Shown here in pieces: positions 20,804 to 30,669 of a DNA stretch of 57,510 nucleotides. Position numbers and translations under genes: made by a program. Source of the stretch: Bacteroidales bacterium. Its GTDB lineage: Bacteria > Bacteroidota > Bacteroidia > Bacteroidales > F082. The stretch lies in contig JAKSNC010000011.1 in NCBI GenBank assembly GCA_024400195.1, positions 1 through 57,510 on the forward strand, given 5' to 3'. Positions within the stretch are counted from its first letter, which is position 1, and every line of letters begins with the position of its first letter. The notes under the pieces were generated by a model. The model did not search any database, was not told where the DNA came from, and saw only the letters and a program-made list of their open reading frames with translations.

Positions 20804-20838
20804 CCTTCTAACTTCTATCTTCTAACTTCTAACTTCTT
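20804..20838. repeat. Tandem heptanucleotide repeat between convergent genes
   Basis: Five 7-base units close to ACTTCTA (20804-20810, 11-17, 18-24, 25-31, 32-38), each differing from the next at no more than two positions. They fill most of the 67-base gap between the DUF456 gene and the NlpC/P60 gene. Confidence 0.8.
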
Positions 20839-20841
20839 CTA

Positions 20842-21549
20842 TCAAAATATTCTTTTTATAAATGCCAACTGATGCGTGTGGCGTTTCGTTTCTCTGTTAA
20901 AGATGCCCGTTTGATCGATGGCGTCAATTCTGACACACCCCGACGAATGAATTATGGTGTCTTTTGAGAGCATTATTCCCACGTGGACGATTTTGCCTTC
21001 GGCATTTTTGAAGAATGCGATGTCTCCGGCTTTGACTTCGTCGAGAAAATAAACGATCTGCCCTTTAGATGCTTGTTGTGACGCATCGCGGGGAAGCGAT
21101 AATCCTGCCACGCGCGCGCAAACTTGCACGAAAGCAGAACAGTCGATTCCGAAAATGGTTTTCCCGCCCCAACGGTAAGGCGCGCCAAGCAAGGCCTTCG
21201 CGGCTTTTGTGAACAATTCGGCATCAGGTTCGCATTTCTGTATGCTGTCAGGCGTTTTTTGTGTGATGAAACTGCCCATTGATAAGACTTTGCCGTCGAA
21301 ATTCGTTATCGGAGACGCGACAATGTACGTCTTTTCAGCCTGATTGACATCAAAATCAGTGTGTTGCAGTTTCCTTATCCAACCTTCGTAAGCATCGCAG
21401 ATAGTTTTGATATACAGCCATTCGTCGTTTTCATCAACGACATCATACGTTTCTCCGTAGAGAAGTTCTGATACCAATTCACTTTCATGTGAAGGATTGC
21501 TTCTTATTGGAATGACTGATAATGAGCATATTCCGTGCTTGTTGTTCAT
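20842..21549 (-). CDS. NlpC/P60 (C40) endopeptidase with N-terminal SH3b domains, YkfC-like
   Basis: 235 residues. SH3-type segments at about 8-62 (VIPIRSNPSHESELVSELLY, WLYIKT, GWI) and 75-95 precede an NlpC/P60 catalytic domain with Cys137 (GIDCSAF), His189 (KIVHVGIM) and His201 (IIHSSG) as the likely triad. Such enzymes cut the gamma-D-Glu to diamino acid bond of muropeptides. No signal peptide is visible, so a cytosolic role in murein peptide recycling (YkfC type) is more likely than a wall hydrolase. The gene is divergent from the 7TM-HD gene; a weak -7 box (TAATTTAG, 21574-21581) lies upstream. Confidence 0.88.
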   Translation of the reverse strand: MNNKHGICSLSVIPIRSNPSHESELVSELLYGETYDVVDENDEWLYIKTICDAYEGWIRKLQHTDFDVNQAEKTYIVASPITNFDGKVLSMGSFITQKTPDSIQKCEPDAELFTKAAKALLGAPYRWGGKTIFGIDCSAFVQVCARVAGLSLPRDASQQASKGQIVYFLDEVKAGDIAFFKNAEGKIVHVGIMLSKDTIIHSSGCVRIDAIDQTGIFNRETKRHTHQLAFIKRIF

Positions 21550-21616
21550 GTTTGCCTTTTTTTAAACGACGTGCTAAATTACAAAAAAAAGCCGTCGGGA
21601 AATGCGGATATTTTCC

Positions 21617-21624
21617 TAATTTTG
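21617..21624 (+). promoter_or_regulatory. -7 box for the 7TM-HD gene
   Basis: TAATTTTG ends 20 bases before ATG 21645. Confidence 0.6.
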
Positions 21625-21644
21625 CATTTGATTTAAAGTTGTGT

Positions 21645-23705
21645 ATGAGTAGTATAAATAAGTTTTTCAGTCTGATACGCCATTCTTATGGAACCATATT
21701 TAAAGTATCACTTTTTGTAGCCTTTATAATTATTGTCGTTTGGCAGATGCCTCGAACGATGATGTTTAAGTATGAGTATCAACGTTCTGTGCCTTGGAAA
21801 CATGCCACATTGTACGCTCCGTTTGATTTTGCTGTCTATAAAGATGACGATAAATTAAAGGCTGAACGCGAAGAAGCTTTGCGCGATATTTATCCGATAT
21901 TCGTAATGGATGAGTCGTTGACGAAAGACGGTCGCGATGCCCTTGTGGATGATATAAAGACGTATTTCAAATCGAATGAGACGGACGGTGTCGCGTATGG
22001 TAAAATGGCTTTGAAGATATACGACACAATAGAGAAGATTGGCGTTATGTCGCATCATCCCATACTTGACGCGATGAAGAATGATGACAATATTGTGCTT
22101 TTGGTCAACCGTGTCGTCAACAATATCAGCGTTGGTGACGTGCTGACTTTGCAGAAGGCTTCCGATATTGTTTCCGACAAGGTTGCCTCTATTGGCAATG
22201 CATCAGTGTCGGCAGTTCTTAACAGAATAATTATCAATTCATTACGTCAGAATGTTTTTTATTCCGACGAATTAACGAAACAGTCGAGGGCGAAGGCCTT
22301 GTCGGAAGTTTCCCTGACGTATGGAATGGTTCAGAAAGACGAGCTCATTATATCTGAAAATGAGATTGTTAATGATGATAAATTCATGATACTCAATTCT
22401 TTGCAGAAAGAATACAATATCCATGCGTCGAGTTTGTTCAGCAAGAACTATCTTCTTTTCGGGCAGTTCGTGATGGTGGCGGTCATAGTCATCATGATGT
22501 TTCTGATGTTTAAAACCGTCACACCTTTGTTCTATGCGGAGACGAAATCGGTCGTGTTGGTGCTGCTGCTCATGACGATATTTGTGATTTCGTATTTCCT
22601 TGCCTTGAAATTTGATTTTGAATTTGTTTCGTCCGTAATACCAATCGTCATTCTGCCGATGTTGCTGATGAGTTTCTTCGATGTGCGTATAACGTTTACA
22701 GTCAATGTGTTGGTGCTTATTCTGATAAGTTTTGCGATACCAAATCCGTTCAGGTTCTTCTTCACCCAGATGTTCGTCATGATGATACCGATTTTCATCC
22801 TGAACAAATATCGTAACCGTTATGCCTACATGTTGACTTCAGCGGCGGTATTCGTCACGTATTTCGTTCTTTATCTTGGTTCGGTGCTTGTTTATGATGG
22901 CGGCTTCAATATGCTTAGTTTCAGAGTCGTGGGCGCGTTTTTCCTGAATGCCCTTCTCTCGCTTATGGCCCTGCCTCTGATATTCCTGATAGAGAGGCTT
23001 TTCGGCTACGTCACCAATATGACGCTTCTCGAGTTGAGCAACACGAACACGCCTCTTTTGCGTCGCCTTGCCACGGAAGCCCCCGGAACGTTTCAACATA
23101 CAATGCTTGTTGCTGATATATGCGAGGAACTTATTCGCGCAGTTGGCGGTAATGCGCTTCTCGGACGTACAGGTGCAATGTATCATGATGTCGGTAAATT
23201 GAAGTCTCCGCTGTTTTTTGTTGAAAATCAAAATAGTAAGTTTAATCCTCATGATGAATATTCGTACTCTGAAAGTGCGCAGATAATCATCGGGCACGTG
23301 CTTTCCGGTATTGAGTTGTGCCACGAATACAATGTTCCGGAGGAGATAATCGACTTCGTGAGGACTCACCACGGGACTCGGTTTACATATTATTTCTATA
23401 ATAAGGAGAAGGAAATCAATCCGAATTTTGACGAATCCGAGTTCAGGTATCACGGACCGAATCCTTTTTCGAAGGAAACGGCGATACTGATGATAGCCGA
23501 TTCTGTCGAGGCTGCTTCGCGAAGCGTGAAAAACAAGGACGCAGGCACTTTGGAGGCACTTGTGGAAAATCTCGTTGACGGACAAGCCAACAGCGGGCAG
23601 TTCCTCAACACCGACCTCACTCAACGCGACCTCATCACCATAAAGAAAGTGTTGAAGAAGAAGCTGATGAGCATATATCACGTCAGAATAGAGTATCCGG
23701 AGTGA
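21645..23705 (+). CDS. 7TM-HD family phosphohydrolase, PgpH-like
   Basis: 686 residues. An N-terminal transmembrane helix is followed by an extracytoplasmic 7TMR-HDED domain, seven membrane helices (about 270-460) and a C-terminal HD domain with FQHTMLVADICEELI (near 484), MYHDVGKLKSP (near 513), HVLSGIELCHEY and a final THHGT motif. Firmicute PgpH of this architecture hydrolyses c-di-AMP; the same activity here is an inference. ATG 21645 follows the promoter; the open frame upstream to 21522 overlaps the divergent gene. Its 3' end overlaps the convergent WbqC-like gene by 23 bases. Confidence 0.87.
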   Translation: MSSINKFFSLIRHSYGTIFKVSLFVAFIIIVVWQMPRTMMFKYEYQRSVPWKHATLYAPFDFAVYKDDDKLKAEREEALRDIYPIFVMDESLTKDGRDALVDDIKTYFKSNETDGVAYGKMALKIYDTIEKIGVMSHHPILDAMKNDDNIVLLVNRVVNNISVGDVLTLQKASDIVSDKVASIGNASVSAVLNRIIINSLRQNVFYSDELTKQSRAKALSEVSLTYGMVQKDELIISENEIVNDDKFMILNSLQKEYNIHASSLFSKNYLLFGQFVMVAVIVIMMFLMFKTVTPLFYAETKSVVLVLLLMTIFVISYFLALKFDFEFVSSVIPIVILPMLLMSFFDVRITFTVNVLVLILISFAIPNPFRFFFTQMFVMMIPIFILNKYRNRYAYMLTSAAVFVTYFVLYLGSVLVYDGGFNMLSFRVVGAFFLNALLSLMALPLIFLIERLFGYVTNMTLLELSNTNTPLLRRLATEAPGTFQHTMLVADICEELIRAVGGNALLGRTGAMYHDVGKLKSPLFFVENQNSKFNPHDEYSYSESAQIIIGHVLSGIELCHEYNVPEEIIDFVRTHHGTRFTYYFYNKEKEINPNFDESEFRYHGPNPFSKETAILMIADSVEAASRSVKNKDAGTLEALVENLVDGQANSGQFLNTDLTQRDLITIKKVLKKKLMSIYHVRIEYPE

Positions 23706-24306
23706 TATTTTCAAGATATGATAAGGCGGAAGCTCCCTCGTTGAAAATCAAGTCTAAAATGCTTAAGTTGGGCACGAATCCGTGACGGTCGGAAAACACT
23801 TGGTAGTATTCCGGAAAAATCGTGTTTCCAGTGTTTTTATCATCCGACAACGTGATTCTCAAGTCGTTATCGCTCTCAATCGGTGTGAAATTATCGGTGT
23901 GCTTTATGCCAATATCCTGTTTCAAGATTTTAAGTAAAGCTTTCAAACAAGCATCGTTGAGGTCGATAAGCGTTTGATATTCAGTTGAAAAAATATCTTC
24001 TATATAAGGAAAATAATGCTCGAAATAAGGCGATTTTCGGTAAGCCGATTCGATGCACCTTCGGTGGATCTGCTGCCAAGGTTCGTTGTAGCATATTCTG
24101 ATGTCCCGCGTCAGGGTGTGATTTCCGTTGACCTTTACGACGGGCACGCTTAAAGTCTGCAATCCGTTGGCTGTCAATACTGTACATCTTGTGCGGCACG
24201 ACTGTTTTCGGAACGTTTCAAATATCTCTATTTTAAATTTCCGCTTGATAAAGAGCGATAAATAAAGAATACTTGGGAAATATGCTGTCGGAATAATATT
24301 GCACAT
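23683..24306 (-). CDS. WbqC-like family protein
   Basis: 207 residues. Matches the WbqC pattern of Bacteroidota: early AYFPSILYLSLFIK, then CRTRCTVLTANGLQTLSVPV, the conserved IRICYNEPWQQIHRRCIESAYRKSPYFEHYFP, and a C-terminal ILDLIFNEGASA. WbqC proteins are often linked to O-antigen or envelope loci, but the reaction is not established. A clear promoter box precedes it; the end overlaps the 7TM-HD gene on the opposite strand. Confidence 0.82.
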   Translation of the reverse strand: MCNIIPTAYFPSILYLSLFIKRKFKIEIFETFRKQSCRTRCTVLTANGLQTLSVPVVKVNGNHTLTRDIRICYNEPWQQIHRRCIESAYRKSPYFEHYFPYIEDIFSTEYQTLIDLNDACLKALLKILKQDIGIKHTDNFTPIESDNDLRITLSDDKNTGNTIFPEYYQVFSDRHGFVPNLSILDLIFNEGASALSYLENITPDTLF

Positions 24307-24325
24307 AAAAATCTCTTTGTCGGCG

Positions 24326-24333
24326 CAAAGTTA
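24326..24333 (-). promoter_or_regulatory. -7 box for the WbqC-like gene
   Basis: TAACTTTG on the minus strand, 19 bases before ATG 24306. Confidence 0.6.
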
Positions 24334-24394
24334 AAGAATAGTTGGATATGTCGTTTTTTTATTGAAAAGATTTATTTTTATTGCCATAAATCGC

Positions 24395-24402
24395 TATTTT
24401 TG
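24395..24402 (+). promoter_or_regulatory. -7 box for the LytS/LytTR unit
   Basis: TATTTTTG, 34 bases before ATG 24437; divergent from the WbqC promoter. Confidence 0.6.
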
Positions 24403-24436
24403 CACTTTCGCGTTGTAAAATCATATCTGAACACCG

Positions 24437-25498
24437 ATGAAGTTGATTCTCAAACCGTCTTTCAGAACCATTATTTTGTGGCTGTCGCTTTACGCCTTTT
24501 TCTGTGTGATGTTCTGGAGGGTGCATTCTTGGTTCTCAGTTCTGCATTCGCTGATTATAGTCTTCTCGCTTGTTGTGTTGTGCCTTTTTGAGAGCGAGGT
24601 CTTGGTCAGATATTTTCTTTTTAAGGGGAAAACGTGGCTTTTCTACACACTGACTTTTATAACGGTGATACTGTATTCGTGGCTGAATCTGTTTTCGTCG
24701 CTAAGCCTCGCGGATCTGATGGGAGTCTATCTTCCCATTAAGCCTCACACTGCTGTTAATGACTATTCGAACTACGATTTCGTGCCGTCTTTTATGACGC
24801 GCGTCTTCATTAATCTTTTCACGGTCCTCGCAACAGTCATTTCATGCTTCCAAAAAAAGGAACTCGACAACTTGAAGATTCAGACCGACCTGAAAAACGA
24901 GTCGCTTGAAATGGAACTGCGCTATCTTAAATCGCAGATCAACCCGCACTTCCTGTTTAACGCGCTCAATAATGTTTATTCCCTCGTCTATATGCACGAC
25001 GAAAAGTCTTTAGAAAGTATTCTCCGCCTTTCAGAAATGCTGCGCTACGTTATGGTTGATTGTCAGGCCGAAACGATTTCTTTAGAGAAAGAAATAAAAT
25101 ATATTGATAACTACATTGATTTCCGTCTGATGCAATTTGAGTACACTCCCAATGTCGTTTTTGAAAAGAAAATTGAAAACAGCGACTGCGTTATTGTTCC
25201 GATGATGCTTCAGCCTATCGTAGAAAACTGTTTCAAATACAGCGGGATAGAGAATGCTCCGGACGGATTTATAAAATTGGAGTTTGTACAAAATAACGAC
25301 GGAATGACCTTCCGCGCGAGAAACTCCGTCAAAAGTCAGATGCACATAGCGACTTCATTAGAACAAAAAGCCGGAATAGGACTCGCCAACGTCAGAAAAC
25401 GTCTTGAACTTTATTACGGAGAACGCTTCTTGATGAATGTGTCGGATGAAAACGGCGTTTTTGAAGTCGTGCTAACAGTTAAAGAAAATAAAAAATAA
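24437..25498 (+). CDS. Sensor histidine kinase, LytS/YehU type
   Basis: 353 residues. Four membrane helices lie in the first 140 residues, with no large periplasmic sensor domain. A short coiled coil leads to the His_kinase domain: LRYLKSQINPHFLFNALNN with phospho-acceptor His171, then MMLQPIVENCFKYSG and GIGLANVRKRLELYYGE of the ATP-binding HATPase region. It should phosphorylate the LytTR regulator encoded 3 bases downstream. The stimulus is unknown. The solute-binding lipoprotein gene that follows may hint at a peptide or nutrient signal. Confidence 0.9.
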   Translation: MKLILKPSFRTIILWLSLYAFFCVMFWRVHSWFSVLHSLIIVFSLVVLCLFESEVLVRYFLFKGKTWLFYTLTFITVILYSWLNLFSSLSLADLMGVYLPIKPHTAVNDYSNYDFVPSFMTRVFINLFTVLATVISCFQKKELDNLKIQTDLKNESLEMELRYLKSQINPHFLFNALNNVYSLVYMHDEKSLESILRLSEMLRYVMVDCQAETISLEKEIKYIDNYIDFRLMQFEYTPNVVFEKKIENSDCVIVPMMLQPIVENCFKYSGIENAPDGFIKLEFVQNNDGMTFRARNSVKSQMHIATSLEQKAGIGLANVRKRLELYYGERFLMNVSDENGVFEVVLTVKENKK

Positions 25499-25501
25499 GT
25501 C

Positions 25502-26203
25502 ATGGAAAAATACAATGTCTTGGTCGTCGATGACGAATATCCGGCAAGAATGCTGCTTCAGGATTATGTCTCAAAAGTCGATAGTCTGAATCTCGTCGAT
25601 TGCTGCAGCAGCGCGGTTAAGGCGATGGATGTCCTTGCAAATAAACAGGTTGATATAATGCTTTTGGATATTCAGATGCCGGAAATGACCGGAGAGACGT
25701 TGCTGAAAAGGCTTGACAAGAAACCTGCCGTCATATTGACGACGGCTTACAGTGAATATGCCGTTGACGCTTTCGCCTTGGACGTTGTCGATTACCTGCT
25801 CAAACCTTTCGATTTCGCGCGTTTCCTTCAGGCTGTCAATAAGGCTAAAGAACTGTTAGGGAAGAGGGAACAGCCTCAACCGGTCGCCGACTATATGATG
25901 GTCAAGGCTGACTACAAACTCTACAAAATCAACTACGACGACCTCCTTTTTGTTGAAGGACAACACGAGTATGTGTCGTTTAATATGACGACGCGGCGCG
26001 TGACGGCCCTTTATTCACTGAAGAATCTTGAGGAAAGACTGCCGGCAGACAGGTTCTTCCGTGTACATAAATCGTTCATAATATCAATAAATTATATCGA
26101 AGATGTTGACAAACAATTTGTTACTGTCGGCGGACGAAAGATTCCGATTGGCTCCAACTATCGCGATGAATTGTTGAAAAAATTGAGAGTGGCGGGGAAT
26201 TGA
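25502..26203 (+). CDS. LytTR-type response regulator
   Basis: 233 residues. The receiver domain has the acidic pocket Asp10/Asp11, phospho-acceptor Asp56 (LLDIQMPEMTG), Thr81 and Lys101 (LLKPFDF). A linker leads to a LytTR DNA-binding domain at about 130-233, seen in LFVEGQHEYVSF, LKNLEERLP, FFRVHKSFIISINYI and IPIGSNYRDELL. Partner of the upstream kinase, with a 3-base gap. It probably binds a pair of direct repeats at its target promoters; none was recognised near this operon. Confidence 0.92.
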   Translation: MEKYNVLVVDDEYPARMLLQDYVSKVDSLNLVDCCSSAVKAMDVLANKQVDIMLLDIQMPEMTGETLLKRLDKKPAVILTTAYSEYAVDAFALDVVDYLLKPFDFARFLQAVNKAKELLGKREQPQPVADYMMVKADYKLYKINYDDLLFVEGQHEYVSFNMTTRRVTALYSLKNLEERLPADRFFRVHKSFIISINYIEDVDKQFVTVGGRKIPIGSNYRDELLKKLRVAGN

Positions 26204-26205
26204 TT

Positions 26206-27783
26206 ATGAGACATTTTGTACCAATATTGATGATTTTGTTTCTTGCTTCGTGCGGTCGCGGAGATAGTGCCGACGGGAAAAAGATTTTTCGTTATAACGA
26301 GTCGGCGGGCATTCTGACTTTGGATCCTATTTACGCCAAAGACCAGCCTCATATTTGGGTATGCAATCAGATTTTCACCGGCCTTGTCGCTTTCGACGAT
26401 AAAATGAATATCGTGCCTCGTGTGGCAAAGAAATGGAGTGTTTCCGAAGATGGATTGTCGTATGTTTTTTCGCTGAGAAACGACGTTTTGTTTCATGATG
26501 ACGAATGCTTTGAAGGCCGAAGGCGGTGTGTGACGGCTTATGATTTCGAGTATTCTTTCAATCGCGTTCTTGATAGACGGCTTAATTCGTACGGAACGTG
26601 GATTTTTTCAAATGTTGAATCGTATAACGCATTGAACGACAGTATTTTTATAATAAAGTTAAAAAAGCCGTTTCCAGCGTTTCTCGGAGTCCTGTCAATG
26701 GCATACGCCTCTGTCGTGCCGCATGAAGCCGTCGATTTCTACGGAGATGATTTTGCTCGTCATCCAGTCGGCACGGGGCCCTTTGAATTTAAGAAATGGC
26801 AGGAAGGCGTGAAACTGGTACTTGTAAAAAACAACGACTATTTTGAAAGCGAAGACGGCGTGCGTCTGCCTTATATCGACGGCGTTTCAATAAGCTTTAT
26901 CATAGATAAACAAGTTGCTTTTATGGAGTTTGTGAAAGGCAAATTCGACTTCATGTCTGGAATAGACGCGCGTTATAAGGATGAGCTTCTTACCCATATC
27001 GGAACGCTTCGTCACAAATATGACGGGAAAATCCAACTTATAAAAGAACCTTATCTCAACACAGAATACATGGCGTTCAACCTTAATTATGATTGTGGAC
27101 TGACTTCGGAACAATATAAGGCACTCCGTCAGGCCGTGAGTTGTTGCATTGACAGGGGAAAAATGCTAAGGTATCTCAGAAACGGTATTGGAACGCCGGG
27201 GACTGGTGGTATTATCCCGGTTGGATTGCCCGGTTTTGATGCGTCTTCGGGTTATGATTACGATTTGAATAAAGCCGCGCGTCTTGTGACTGACAACAAT
27301 CTCGCCGGTACGGAGATAACGCTTTATGCCACGCAGGATTACATCGATATAGCAAAGTTTGTCCAGAGTGCGGTAGGCGAAATCGGTATCAACTGCAAGG
27401 TGGAAGAGATGATGTCGGCAACGATGCGTGAAAAAAGAGCACACGGAAATCTTCAGTTTTTTAGAGCTTCATGGGTCGCTGATTACCCGGATGCCGAAAA
27501 TTATCTCTCGCTCTTTACCACGTCTAACTTCACTCCAAATGGGCCCAACTACACCTTTTTCTCAAATGAAATATATGATTCTCTTTATGATAAGTCGTTG
27601 TCGGTTAATGATTTAGACGAAAGAGCGGAAATCTATCGCAGCATGGACAGTCTTATGATGAGTGAATCGCCGGTCGTCGTGTTGTTTTATGATGAAGTTT
27701 TGCGTTTTGCCGGCACAAATATCCACGGGCTCGGCAGCAATCCGACAAACCTCTTAGACTTGAGATGTGTTAAAATCGACTGA
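26206..27783 (+). CDS. Oligopeptide-type solute-binding lipoprotein (SBP_bac_5)
   Basis: 525 residues. A lipoprotein signal (LFLASC, Cys16) precedes a family 5 extracellular solute-binding protein: [63 protein letters not shown] and [13 protein letters not shown] are diagnostic of the DppA/OppA fold. It should bind peptides or a similar ligand at the cell envelope. No permease or ATPase gene is nearby, so it is an orphan in this window. ATG 26206 follows the regulator stop by 2 bases; a TTG at 26200 would overlap that gene. It is apparently co-transcribed with the two-component genes. Confidence 0.88.
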   Translation: MRHFVPILMILFLASCGRGDSADGKKIFRYNESAGILTLDPIYAKDQPHIWVCNQIFTGLVAFDDKMNIVPRVAKKWSVSEDGLSYVFSLRNDVLFHDDECFEGRRRCVTAYDFEYSFNRVLDRRLNSYGTWIFSNVESYNALNDSIFIIKLKKPFPAFLGVLSMAYASVVPHEAVDFYGDDFARHPVGTGPFEFKKWQEGVKLVLVKNNDYFESEDGVRLPYIDGVSISFIIDKQVAFMEFVKGKFDFMSGIDARYKDELLTHIGTLRHKYDGKIQLIKEPYLNTEYMAFNLNYDCGLTSEQYKALRQAVSCCIDRGKMLRYLRNGIGTPGTGGIIPVGLPGFDASSGYDYDLNKAARLVTDNNLAGTEITLYATQDYIDIAKFVQSAVGEIGINCKVEEMMSATMREKRAHGNLQFFRASWVADYPDAENYLSLFTTSNFTPNGPNYTFFSNEIYDSLYDKSLSVNDLDERAEIYRSMDSLMMSESPVVVLFYDEVLRFAGTNIHGLGSNPTNLLDLRCVKID

Positions 27784-27822
27784 AAAAGAGAAAAAAACAT
27801 ACGGTCGTACCCGAAAATTTTT

Positions 27823-27830
27823 TATCTTTG
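27823..27830 (+). promoter_or_regulatory. -7 box for the thrS-infC-rpmI-rplT operon
   Basis: TATCTTTG, 27 bases before ATG 27858. It is a perfect match to TAnnTTTG. Confidence 0.65.
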
Positions 27831-27857
27831 CACGCTTTTTTAGGAAAAAATAAAATT

Positions 27858-29795
27858 ATGATAAACATAACATTTCCGGATAAGACTGTAAGGCAGTATG
27901 AATCAGGCGTTACGCCAATGGAAATAGCGAAAAGTATCAGCGAAGGCCTGGCTCGTAACGTTCTGTCAGCGAAGGTTAACGACAAAATGTGGGATGCAAC
28001 ACGTTCTATTGACGAAGATGCTGAGATTCAACTCTTTACATGGAATGATCCTGAGGGAAAGTCAACGATGTGGCATTCTTCGGCACACCTTATGGCTGAA
28101 GCAATAGAGGCTCTTTACACAGGCGTCAAATTCGGCATCGGACCAAGCATTGAAAACGGCTTTTATTACGATATAGATACCGGCGACAAAGTGATGACGG
28201 AGGAAGACCTCGCCAAAATCGAAGCGAAGATGCTTGAATTAGCAAAGCAGAAGCAGGTCTTTGAACGCATCGACGTATGCAAGGCTGATGCTTTGAAGCA
28301 TTTTCAGGATAAGGGCGACGAATACAAAGTCGAACTTATCAGCGAACTTCAAGATGGAACGATAACTTATTATAAGTCGGGAAACTTTACGGATTTGTGC
28401 CGCGGTCCCCATATCCCGGATACAAGCTTCATCAAGGCCGTCAAGTTGCTTTCTATCGCAGGTGCTTATTGGCGTGGCGATGAGAAACGCAAGCAGCTGA
28501 CGCGAATCTACGGAATAACGTTCCCCAAGAAAAGCGAACTTGACGAATATCTCGCGCTTTTGGAAGAGGCTAAAAAACGCGACCACCGCAAACTCGGCAA
28601 GGAGTTAGAATTGTTTATGTTTACCGATATGGTTGGCAAGGGACTTCCTATGTGGCTTCCCAAAGGAACGGCACTTCGTCTCCGCCTTCAGGAATTTCTT
28701 ACCAAGATACAGAAACGCTATGGCTATGAGCAGGTTATGACGCCTCATATCGGCAATAAGCAGTTGTATGTCACATCAGGTCACTGGGATCATTACGGAC
28801 ACGACAGCTTCCAACCGATTACTACGCCGGAAGAAGGTGAGATGTATCTTCTCAAGCCGATGAACTGCCCTCATCACTGCATGATTTACAAGTACATGCC
28901 GCGTTCATACAAAGACCTTCCGCTCAGACTTGCCGAATTCGGGACAGTTTATCGTTATGAACAAAGCGGCGAACTTCACGGTTTGACACGCGTCCGTTCA
29001 TTTACTCAGGATGATGCCCATATTTTCTGCCGTCCGGATCAAGTGAAAGACGAGTTCATAAGGGTGATGGAGATTATCGAAATAATCTTCAAAGCACTCA
29101 ATTTCAATAATTTTGAGGCGCAGATTTCTCTCAGAGATCCGAATAATCACGAAAAATATGTCGGTACTGACGAGAACTGGGCAAAAGCCGAATCCGCTAT
29201 CGTCGAGGCCTGCAAGGAAAAGAACCTTCCGGCCAAAGTCGAATATGGCGAGGCTGCATTCTATGGACCGAAACTCGACTTTATGGTACGTGACGCTATC
29301 GGTAGGAAATGGCAACTCGGTACTATTCAGGTTGATTACAACCTTCCGGAACGTTTCGATCTCAGCTATATCGGATCTGACAATGAGAAACATCGTCCGG
29401 TGATGATACACCGCGCTCCTTTCGGTTCGATGGAGAGATTTGTCGCAGTGCTTCTCGAACATTGCGCCGGAGAATTCCCGTTGTGGCTCGCACCCGAACA
29501 GGTCTCAATACTGCCGGTCAGTGAGAAGTATCTCGATTATGCAAAGAGTGTCGCCGCATATCTCGACAAACTGAATATCCGCGCCACTATTGACGAGAGA
29601 AATGAAAAGATCGGACGCAAGATCCGCGACACGGAAATCAAGAAAGTTTCGTACATGCTCATTGTTGGCGAAAAGGAAATGACAGAGAACAGCGTCAATG
29701 TGAGAAGACACGGCGGAATAGACCTCGGAGAAATGTCACTCGACAGTTTCGCGAAGATGATAACAGAACAGGTTGAAAAAGAACAGAATGTTTAA
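27858..29795 (+). CDS. thrS: ThrS, threonine-tRNA ligase
   Basis: 645 residues. Charges tRNA-Thr. The order is the N-terminal TGS domain ([20 protein letters not shown]), the editing domain with [11 protein letters not shown] and a downstream Cys region (FTDLCRGPH), the class II catalytic core (motif 2 [27 protein letters not shown] supplying a zinc Cys; motif 3 [17 protein letters not shown]) and a C-terminal anticodon-binding domain. ATG 27858 fits the family start; ten upstream codons lie over the promoter region. First gene of the classical thrS-infC-rpmI-rplT order. Confidence 0.97.
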   Translation: MINITFPDKTVRQYESGVTPMEIAKSISEGLARNVLSAKVNDKMWDATRSIDEDAEIQLFTWNDPEGKSTMWHSSAHLMAEAIEALYTGVKFGIGPSIENGFYYDIDTGDKVMTEEDLAKIEAKMLELAKQKQVFERIDVCKADALKHFQDKGDEYKVELISELQDGTITYYKSGNFTDLCRGPHIPDTSFIKAVKLLSIAGAYWRGDEKRKQLTRIYGITFPKKSELDEYLALLEEAKKRDHRKLGKELELFMFTDMVGKGLPMWLPKGTALRLRLQEFLTKIQKRYGYEQVMTPHIGNKQLYVTSGHWDHYGHDSFQPITTPEEGEMYLLKPMNCPHHCMIYKYMPRSYKDLPLRLAEFGTVYRYEQSGELHGLTRVRSFTQDDAHIFCRPDQVKDEFIRVMEIIEIIFKALNFNNFEAQISLRDPNNHEKYVGTDENWAKAESAIVEACKEKNLPAKVEYGEAAFYGPKLDFMVRDAIGRKWQLGTIQVDYNLPERFDLSYIGSDNEKHRPVMIHRAPFGSMERFVAVLLEHCAGEFPLWLAPEQVSILPVSEKYLDYAKSVAAYLDKLNIRATIDERNEKIGRKIRDTEIKKVSYMLIVGEKEMTENSVNVRRHGGIDLGEMSLDSFAKMITEQVEKEQNV

Positions 29796-29803
29796 TTAAT
29801 TAT

Positions 29804-29809
29804 AGGAGA
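29804..29809 (+). promoter_or_regulatory. Strong Shine-Dalgarno site that decides the infC start
   Basis: AGGAGA sits 8 bases before the ATA codon at 29818. Such a strong site is uncommon in this window and marks ATA as the start. Confidence 0.7.
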
Positions 29810-29817
29810 CCCAAGCC

Positions 29818-30381
29818 ATAGCACTACCAGTAAGAGGAAATGATAATTTCCAAAGAGGACAGAAGAAGAACGATAATCCACACCGCATAAACGAGCATAT
29901 AAAGGCTCCGATGGTGAGAGTCGTTGGTGAACACGCGGACAACGCAATACATTCGATTCGCGAGGCGATAAGGATGTCGGAAGAGGCAGGTCTCGACTTA
30001 GTCGAGATTTCTCCGGATGTCAATCCGCCCGTGTGTAAGATAATGGACTATAGCAAGTTTCTGTTTGACCTGAAGAAGAAGGAGAAGGAAATGAAGGCGA
30101 AGGCGAGAGCGTCTCAGGTCGTTGTCAAGGAAATAGGTTTGGGACAACAGATCGATGAGCACGATTTCGAATTCAAACTGAATCACGCTAAGCGATTCCT
30201 TGCCGAAGGAGCCAAAGTAAAAGTCGTTGTTCTGTTCAGGGGACGCGCGATAGCGTACAAGGAGCAAGGTGAGATTCAACTGCTGAAGTTCGCCCAGGCC
30301 TTGGAAGAATGCGGCAAAGTTGAGTCAATGCCGAAGCTTGAAGGTAAAAGAATGATAATGGTGGTAGCACCAAAGAAGTAA
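29818..30381 (+). CDS. infC: InfC, translation initiation factor IF-3, non-canonical ATA start
   Basis: 187 residues from ATA 29818. IF-3 binds the 30S subunit and checks start codon and initiator tRNA. The N-terminal domain carries RINEHI (23-28) and [12 protein letters not shown]; the linker is [15 protein letters not shown]; the C-terminal domain has [12 protein letters not shown] and MIMVVAPKK. The first in-frame ATG (29911) would remove the conserved RINE element. An in-frame TAG at 29803 limits the start to the interval after it, which holds no ATG, GTG, TTG or CTG codon. ATA behind AGGAGA is therefore the best start. Rare start codons are the known basis of IF-3 autoregulation (AUU in E. 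coli). Confidence 0.93.
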   Translation: MALPVRGNDNFQRGQKKNDNPHRINEHIKAPMVRVVGEHADNAIHSIREAIRMSEEAGLDLVEISPDVNPPVCKIMDYSKFLFDLKKKEKEMKAKARASQVVVKEIGLGQQIDEHDFEFKLNHAKRFLAEGAKVKVVVLFRGRAIAYKEQGEIQLLKFAQALEECGKVESMPKLEGKRMIMVVAPKK

Positions 30382-30418
30382 AGAACACTCATTTTCAAAC
30401 AATAAATATTGTATTACA

Positions 30419-30613
30419 ATGCCAAAGATGAAAACCAAATCCGCTGCCAAGAAACGTTTCAGAATAACGGGCACCGGTTTAATCAAAAGAAAGCACGCTT
30501 ATCACAGCCACATTCTCACGAAGAAGTCTAACAAACGTAAACGCTTCTTGGGACATCAGTCGATAGTGGAGCATGCAAATGAAAAAGCAGTAAGAGAAAT
30601 GCTTTTAATCTAA
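30419..30613 (+). CDS. rpmI: RpmI, ribosomal protein bL35
   Basis: 64 residues, full length for bL35: [34 protein letters not shown] and KRKRFLGHQ. Very basic component of the 50S subunit. It lies between infC and rplT in the standard order and is probably translated from the operon transcript. Confidence 0.97.
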   Translation: MPKMKTKSAAKKRFRITGTGLIKRKHAYHSHILTKKSNKRKRFLGHQSIVEHANEKAVREMLLI

Positions 30614-30631
30614 CAAAATTGTTTAACTTGT

Positions 30632-30669
30632 CAGAGCAGAAAAGTTCTCGAAAGGAGCGAGGCGCTCTG
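30632..30669 (+). ncRNA. Possible ribosomal-protein leader structure before rplT
   Basis: An outer helix (30632-30637 with 30664-30669) encloses an inner helix (30647-30650 with 30658-30661). The inner loop shows AAAGGAG. The structure fills the rpmI-rplT gap, where L20-type autoregulation would be expected. No match to a known leader family was established. Confidence 0.3.

Noticed and set aside
22839-23714. 291-codon minus-strand ORF opposite the 7TM-HD gene
   Set aside because: Composition is that of a shadow frame of a strongly supported gene; no motif seen.
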